Positions 60,870-64,000 of a stretch of DNA of 64,000 bases are shown piece after piece. The position numbers and the translations under genes are program-made. Location of the stretch: NCBI RefSeq assembly GCF_030719035.1, contig NZ_CP132203.1, forward strand, positions 5,784,501 to 5,848,500, read 5' to 3'. Positions within the stretch are counted from its first letter, which is position 1. Every line of letters begins with the position of its first letter. This stretch comes from Hahella sp. HNIBRBA332 (GTDB lineage: Bacteria > Pseudomonadota > Gammaproteobacteria > Pseudomonadales > Oleiphilaceae). The notes below the pieces were generated by a model. The model saw only the letters and a list, made by a program, of their open reading frames with translations, had not been told where the DNA came from and made no database searches.

Positions 60870-62372
60870 TTACTGAGAGGACCACTCCAGAGTGACGCCG
60901 CTGAAATCGGTATAACCGCGCAGGCTCATGAACCATTCGCCGGCTGAAGGGTTAGGAATGACGCAGGACTCGTTGTTGCCGTCTTTATAAGGACGACACT
61001 GGAAACGACTGCCGCTGGGTTGTCTGCCCTTACGCACGTAAAGGTCTGCGTCGCCGCTGCCGCCGGAGATCTTAACGGTCAGTGTGGATACGCCCTCTGG
61101 AATGACGTCGCTGAAATGCAGCCACTCGCCAGAACCGCCGCTCAGACCGCTTTCAACGCCATTGCCTTCGCCGCTGTCGCCATCGTCGCCGCCGTCATCA
61201 TTACCGCCGCTGAATGAACCGGTCAGGCTCAGACCGTTATAGGCGCTGTAGCCCTGCAACATAACGTAGTATTTGCCTGGCTTAACCGGCAGGTCGGAGC
61301 AGGTTTCATTATTGCCGTTTTTGTAGGGGCGGCAGTCATAGCTGGAGGAAGTCGGCTTCTCGCCCGCCTTCACATAGAGGTCGGCGTCGCCGGAGCCGCC
61401 TTCAATCTTGAAGGAAATGTCGCTGGCGCCAGTGGGCACATCCAGCACATAGTATTTCGAGCTGCCGGCGGATCCACTCAGGTCGGTCAGGGCTTTGCCG
61501 TTGCTCAGGCTGATGGCGTCGCCGTTGTCTCCGCCATCATCGCCGCCGTCGTCGCCACCGTCATCCCCGCCGGTATGAGAGTTGATCCAGCTGGTGAAAC
61601 TGGGCACCGCTGTGTAGACGCCGTACTTGTTCGGCCTCGCGCATCCGTCGCCCCAACTGACGACGCCCAATTGACGGAATTCGCCCGCCTGGTTGATGAA
61701 CAATGGGCCGCCGGAGTCGCCCTGACAGGAATCCTTGCCGCCCTGCTTGAGGCCGGCGCAGACGTTATGATCATGAATATTGCTGCTGCCGTAGGCGCTG
61801 CGACATTCATCCAGAGACACGACCGGCACGTCCACTTTCTGCAGGGCATTGGGAGAATTGCCGCCTTCGGACGTATCCCCCCAGCCGATGACCGTGGTCA
61901 TGAGGCCGTCATAGATATCGTTGGGCGCGCCCAGTGTGATGCGGGTATATTTCTCATCGATTTTCTGCGCGACTTTCAACAATGCAATATCGTTTTGCAT
62001 AGTGTTGGAGTTGTAGCCCGGATGGTTGATGACTTCCGTCACCTGAATGACCTGGGCGTCGCTCATGTCGTTCTGGCGATGCAGACCGACAACCGCCTTG
62101 AAGCTGCTGGCGGAGCGTCCGGATGTACAGTGTGCGGCGGTGAGCACGTAGTAGTCGCTGACTACGGATGCGCCACACCATTGTCCGCCGTTGTACTGCA
62201 GGTACACCATGAACGGAAATTCGCCTTCAGAGGCTTCTTCTCCGCCCACGATTTTCGCGGTAATGCTGCGGTAGGATTCAATATTGTCGGGACCGCTGGC
62301 GTAGACATTGGCGGCGGCGAAGGTCAGTCCGGTCATCATCCCTACAAGCAGGGGTTTTTTGCACAGTTTCAT
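60870..62372 (-). CDS. Secreted trypsin-like serine protease with two PPC domains
   Basis: A 500-residue exported S1 protease. Signal peptide about 1-26 (LLVGMMTGLTFAAANVYA); the propeptide-like region leads to KIVGGEEASEGEFPFMVYL. The triad is His in TAAHC, Asp in NDIALLKV and Ser in GDSGGPLF. Two pre-peptidase C-terminal domains follow, each with GGSGDADLYV and CRPYK. They are separated from the catalytic part and each other by Gly/Asp-rich linkers (GGDDGGDDGG). ATG 62372 has GGAAT upstream; ATG 62384 is possible. PPC domains usually are removed after secretion. Confidence 0.92.
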   Translation of the reverse strand: MKLCKKPLLVGMMTGLTFAAANVYASGPDNIESYRSITAKIVGGEEASEGEFPFMVYLQYNGGQWCGASVVSDYYVLTAAHCTSGRSASSFKAVVGLHRQNDMSDAQVIQVTEVINHPGYNSNTMQNDIALLKVAQKIDEKYTRITLGAPNDIYDGLMTTVIGWGDTSEGGNSPNALQKVDVPVVSLDECRSAYGSSNIHDHNVCAGLKQGGKDSCQGDSGGPLFINQAGEFRQLGVVSWGDGCARPNKYGVYTAVPSFTSWINSHTGGDDGGDDGGDDGGDNGDAISLSNGKALTDLSGSAGSSKYYVLDVPTGASDISFKIEGGSGDADLYVKAGEKPTSSSYDCRPYKNGNNETCSDLPVKPGKYYVMLQGYSAYNGLSLTGSFSGGNDDGGDDGDSGEGNGVESGLSGGSGEWLHFSDVIPEGVSTLTVKISGGSGDADLYVRKGRQPSGSRFQCRPYKDGNNESCVIPNPSAGEWFMSLRGYTDFSGVTLEWSSQ

Positions 62373-62663
62373 TGTAGATTCCATTGCATGAGATTGTTTT
62401 ATTAAAGAGAGCTTTTTCTTAGTTGTACTGATTGCTCCCCGTCGGCTGTGCACCAAGGCGAGAGGGGACTGCGCTCTCGCGGCTCCTTTTATATTTATTG
62501 GTGTTCAGATAATAAACCATACATCCACCTCCGCATGCCTTCAATTCGGTCGAATGTCTTAGGTTCAGGGGTCTATGCCAGGGTCTTATCGGCTGTGCCG
62601 GTAAACCAATATAGCGGTGAATTTGAGACTATGTATCCCCTGTATAGCCTAGGCGCCGCGTAC

Positions 62664-63209
62664 TCAGGTCTCGTAGTTTTGTCGTGAGGCCCGGAAGCGC
62701 ACGCGCAGCTTGCCGCGACGCACCTCTACGTTCTTCACCAGCGCGCGCGCCAGTCGGTGGCGCAGGCTGTCCATGCGGAACTGGAAGACAGGGGCGCCGG
62801 CGACATAACGGGATAGTGCAATACGCACGGCGGCGCGGGCCGGTTTCAGGTAGCGGCCGGGGATGGGATGGAGTTGTAGATCGGTGATTTGCGGGTCGAA
62901 GAGATAAAACGCTCCTTCCTGCTGAGAATAGGAGAGAACGCCCTCCATTTCCACGATGCCGGTGGAGATAAAGCCGCCGGGAAGCTGCAACTCCACCCTG
63001 GCTCCGACGGCGATGCGATTGCGGGCGTCGTCCAGGCGCACCCAGGGATCATGCAGCCGGACCCCCAACAGGTATTTTCTGGTTTCAATAGGAAAGTGCG
63101 CAGTGAGATAGCGCTGTAAATCCAGTTCGGACAAGGCCAGCCTGTAAGCCAGCGCTCTGACGATGCTGCGACTGATTTTATAAGTCCACGCGAGCCTTAA
63201 ATTTTGCAT
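62664..63209 (-). CDS. DUF1439 protein (YceB-like), without lipobox
   Basis: A 181-residue protein that matches the YceB/DUF1439 pattern: SELDLQRYLTAHFP near the start, GAFYLFDPQITDLQL in the middle and LARALVKNVEVRRGKLRVRF at the end. YceB is an envelope lipoprotein of unknown role. This copy has no clear signal peptide or lipobox Cys, unlike the one at 63803. It is divergent from a GNAT gene by 60 bp. Confidence 0.78.
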   Translation of the reverse strand: MQNLRLAWTYKISRSIVRALAYRLALSELDLQRYLTAHFPIETRKYLLGVRLHDPWVRLDDARNRIAVGARVELQLPGGFISTGIVEMEGVLSYSQQEGAFYLFDPQITDLQLHPIPGRYLKPARAAVRIALSRYVAGAPVFQFRMDSLRHRLARALVKNVEVRRGKLRVRFRASRQNYET

Positions 63210-63269
63210 ACCGCTGCTGATTATGTTGTTTTAAGCGCCATGTTCAATTCCCGCGGGAGACGTTTGATC

Positions 63270-63710
63270 ATGGTAACCAGTAATGAGTCTGAACTGATAA
63301 TAAGAACTTTCCAGATGAAAGATGAAGACGAGGTCGTCGTTTTGTGGGAACAATGCGGCCTGGTGCGTCCCTGGAACGATCCGCGCAAGGACATTCATCG
63401 CAAACTTAAAGTCGATCCTGGTCTGTTTCTGGTGGGAGAGTGGCGGGGACGTCCGGCGGCGACCGTAATGGGCGGCTATGAGGGGCATCGTGGCTGGGTG
63501 AACTATTTGGCGGTGGATCCTCAACATCAGGGTTCGGGCTGGGGGCGCGCATTGATGGACGAGCTGCAGAGGCGTTTGCTGGCGATGGGGTGTCCGAAGA
63601 TAAACTTACAGATTCGTAAGGATAATCTGGCCGCCATCGGGTTTTATACTGCCCTGGGCTATTTGGAAGATCAGTCCATCAGCATGGGCAAGCGCCTGAT
63701 CCCGGACTGA
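63270..63710 (+). CDS. GNAT family acetyltransferase (YpeA-like)
   Basis: A 146-residue N-acetyltransferase. Core motif A reads VNYLAVDPQHQGSGWGRALM (acetyl-CoA pyrophosphate loop QGSGWG), and NLAAIGFYTALGY is the C-terminal motif B. Early VVVLWEQCGLVRPWNDP and DIHRKLKVDPGLFLVGE match YpeA. ATG 63270 follows GGGAG; the frame is open from 63204. The substrate is unknown. Confidence 0.9.
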   Translation: MVTSNESELIIRTFQMKDEDEVVVLWEQCGLVRPWNDPRKDIHRKLKVDPGLFLVGEWRGRPAATVMGGYEGHRGWVNYLAVDPQHQGSGWGRALMDELQRRLLAMGCPKINLQIRKDNLAAIGFYTALGYLEDQSISMGKRLIPD

Positions 63711-63802
63711 TTTCCTCCCTGCGGACGACGTGGTTATACGCTATTGCCCCCCGCGTCGGCATATTGCAGGATGGACGACAAAGAACTCTGGAAATGATCC
63801 AC

Positions 63803-64000
63803 ATGAAAAAACTGTTTTTACCGATTTTGGTTTTGATGTCTCTATTGAGTGGTTGTGCGGCGCTGTCGCCTTTCAGCATCAGCGAGGCCACACTGGAGAG
63901 TTACATGCAGGAGCAGGTGAGTCGCTATGACCGCCAGCAACTGGAATCCGGGTCGCCACTGTCATTGGCGCTCGACAAAGTGGATGTCACCCTGGGGCCG
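63803..64000 (+). CDS. DUF1439-like lipoprotein, truncated by the window end
   Basis: Sixty-six residues are visible. MKKLFLPILVLMSLLSGC is a lipoprotein signal with lipobox LSGC, and ISEATLESYMQEQV with LALDKVDVTLGP follows the DUF1439/YceB start. It is therefore a possible paralogue of the gene at 62664. ATG 63794 three codons earlier is an alternative start. The end lies outside the window. Confidence 0.75.
   Translation, partial: MKKLFLPILVLMSLLSGCAALSPFSISEATLESYMQEQVSRYDRQQLESGSPLSLALDKVDVTLGP

Noticed and set aside
1..64000. CRISPR arrays, insertion sequences, integrases or prophage genes
   Set aside because: No repeat-spacer pattern, transposase, integrase or phage structural gene was seen, so the accessory-looking region has no visible mobility machinery.

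Overview
The window looks like chromosome of a marine gammaproteobacterium of the Hahella/Oceanospirillales type. This is inferred from moderately high GC, the gammaproteobacterial glp, nag, NrtR and TonB modules, and long intergenic leaders; no rRNA or other species marker is present. I see no insertion sequence, prophage, integrase or CRISPR array.

Layout. (1) 1-3.7 kb: an MddA-like methyltransferase, Xaa-Pro dipeptidase PepQ and a Deinococcus-type (DRB0094) RNA ligase. (2) 3.8-6.3 kb: a 784-residue protein of unknown function, preceded by a tRNA-like RNA with perfectly paired stems but abnormal D, T and anticodon loops. (3) 6.6-10.5 kb: an ABC exporter, then a coupled pair of a PF09414-type RNA ligase and an HD-phosphoesterase/polynucleotide kinase (HD-Pnk). 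(4) 10.8-17.5 kb: type II thioesterase, ADP-ribosylglycohydrolase, SWIM-SNF2 helicase, a small ADP-ribose-associated protein, a NADAR protein and the NAD regulator NrtR. (5) 17.6-21.9 kb: NAD salvage genes pnuC, nadR, nadM-Nudix and nadV, behind two near-identical NrtR operators. (6) 22-24.7 kb: an EF-G paralogue behind a leader peptide and attenuator-like terminator. (7) 24.8-34.3 kb: glutaminase and an N-acetylglucosamine regulon (nagBKA, a sugar ABC importer and a NagQ/NagR-like GntR regulator). (8) 34.4-36.1 kb: Fur-boxed exbB-exbD-tonB. (9) 36.3-50 kb: an SBP_bac_3 protein, then a complete glycerol locus (ABC importer glpSTPQ-DUF2160-glpV, sigma-54 activator, glpK, glpD, glpR). (10) 50-64 kb: an orphan flagellin, YaiI, a trpBA pair divergent from a TetR operon, a structured intergenic RNA candidate, a secreted hydrolase, M23 peptidase, FadL-like porin, trypsin-like protease, GNAT and two DUF1439 proteins.

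The most striking region is 2.5-22 kb. Two different RNA ligases and an RNA end-healing enzyme lie beside a set of ADP-ribose-handling proteins and a self-contained NAD+ rebuilding pathway under NrtR. My reading (inference) is an RNA-repair and NAD-recovery island that could reverse damage by RNA-cleaving, NAD-consuming or ADP-ribosylating effectors. The tRNA-like RNA and its partner protein are the least explained component.

The remaining regions are mostly catabolic units. Three have well-developed control regions worth attention: the sigma-54/TGAACA region of the glycerol transporter, the EF-G paralogue leader, and the 600-bp structured stretch before 56541.
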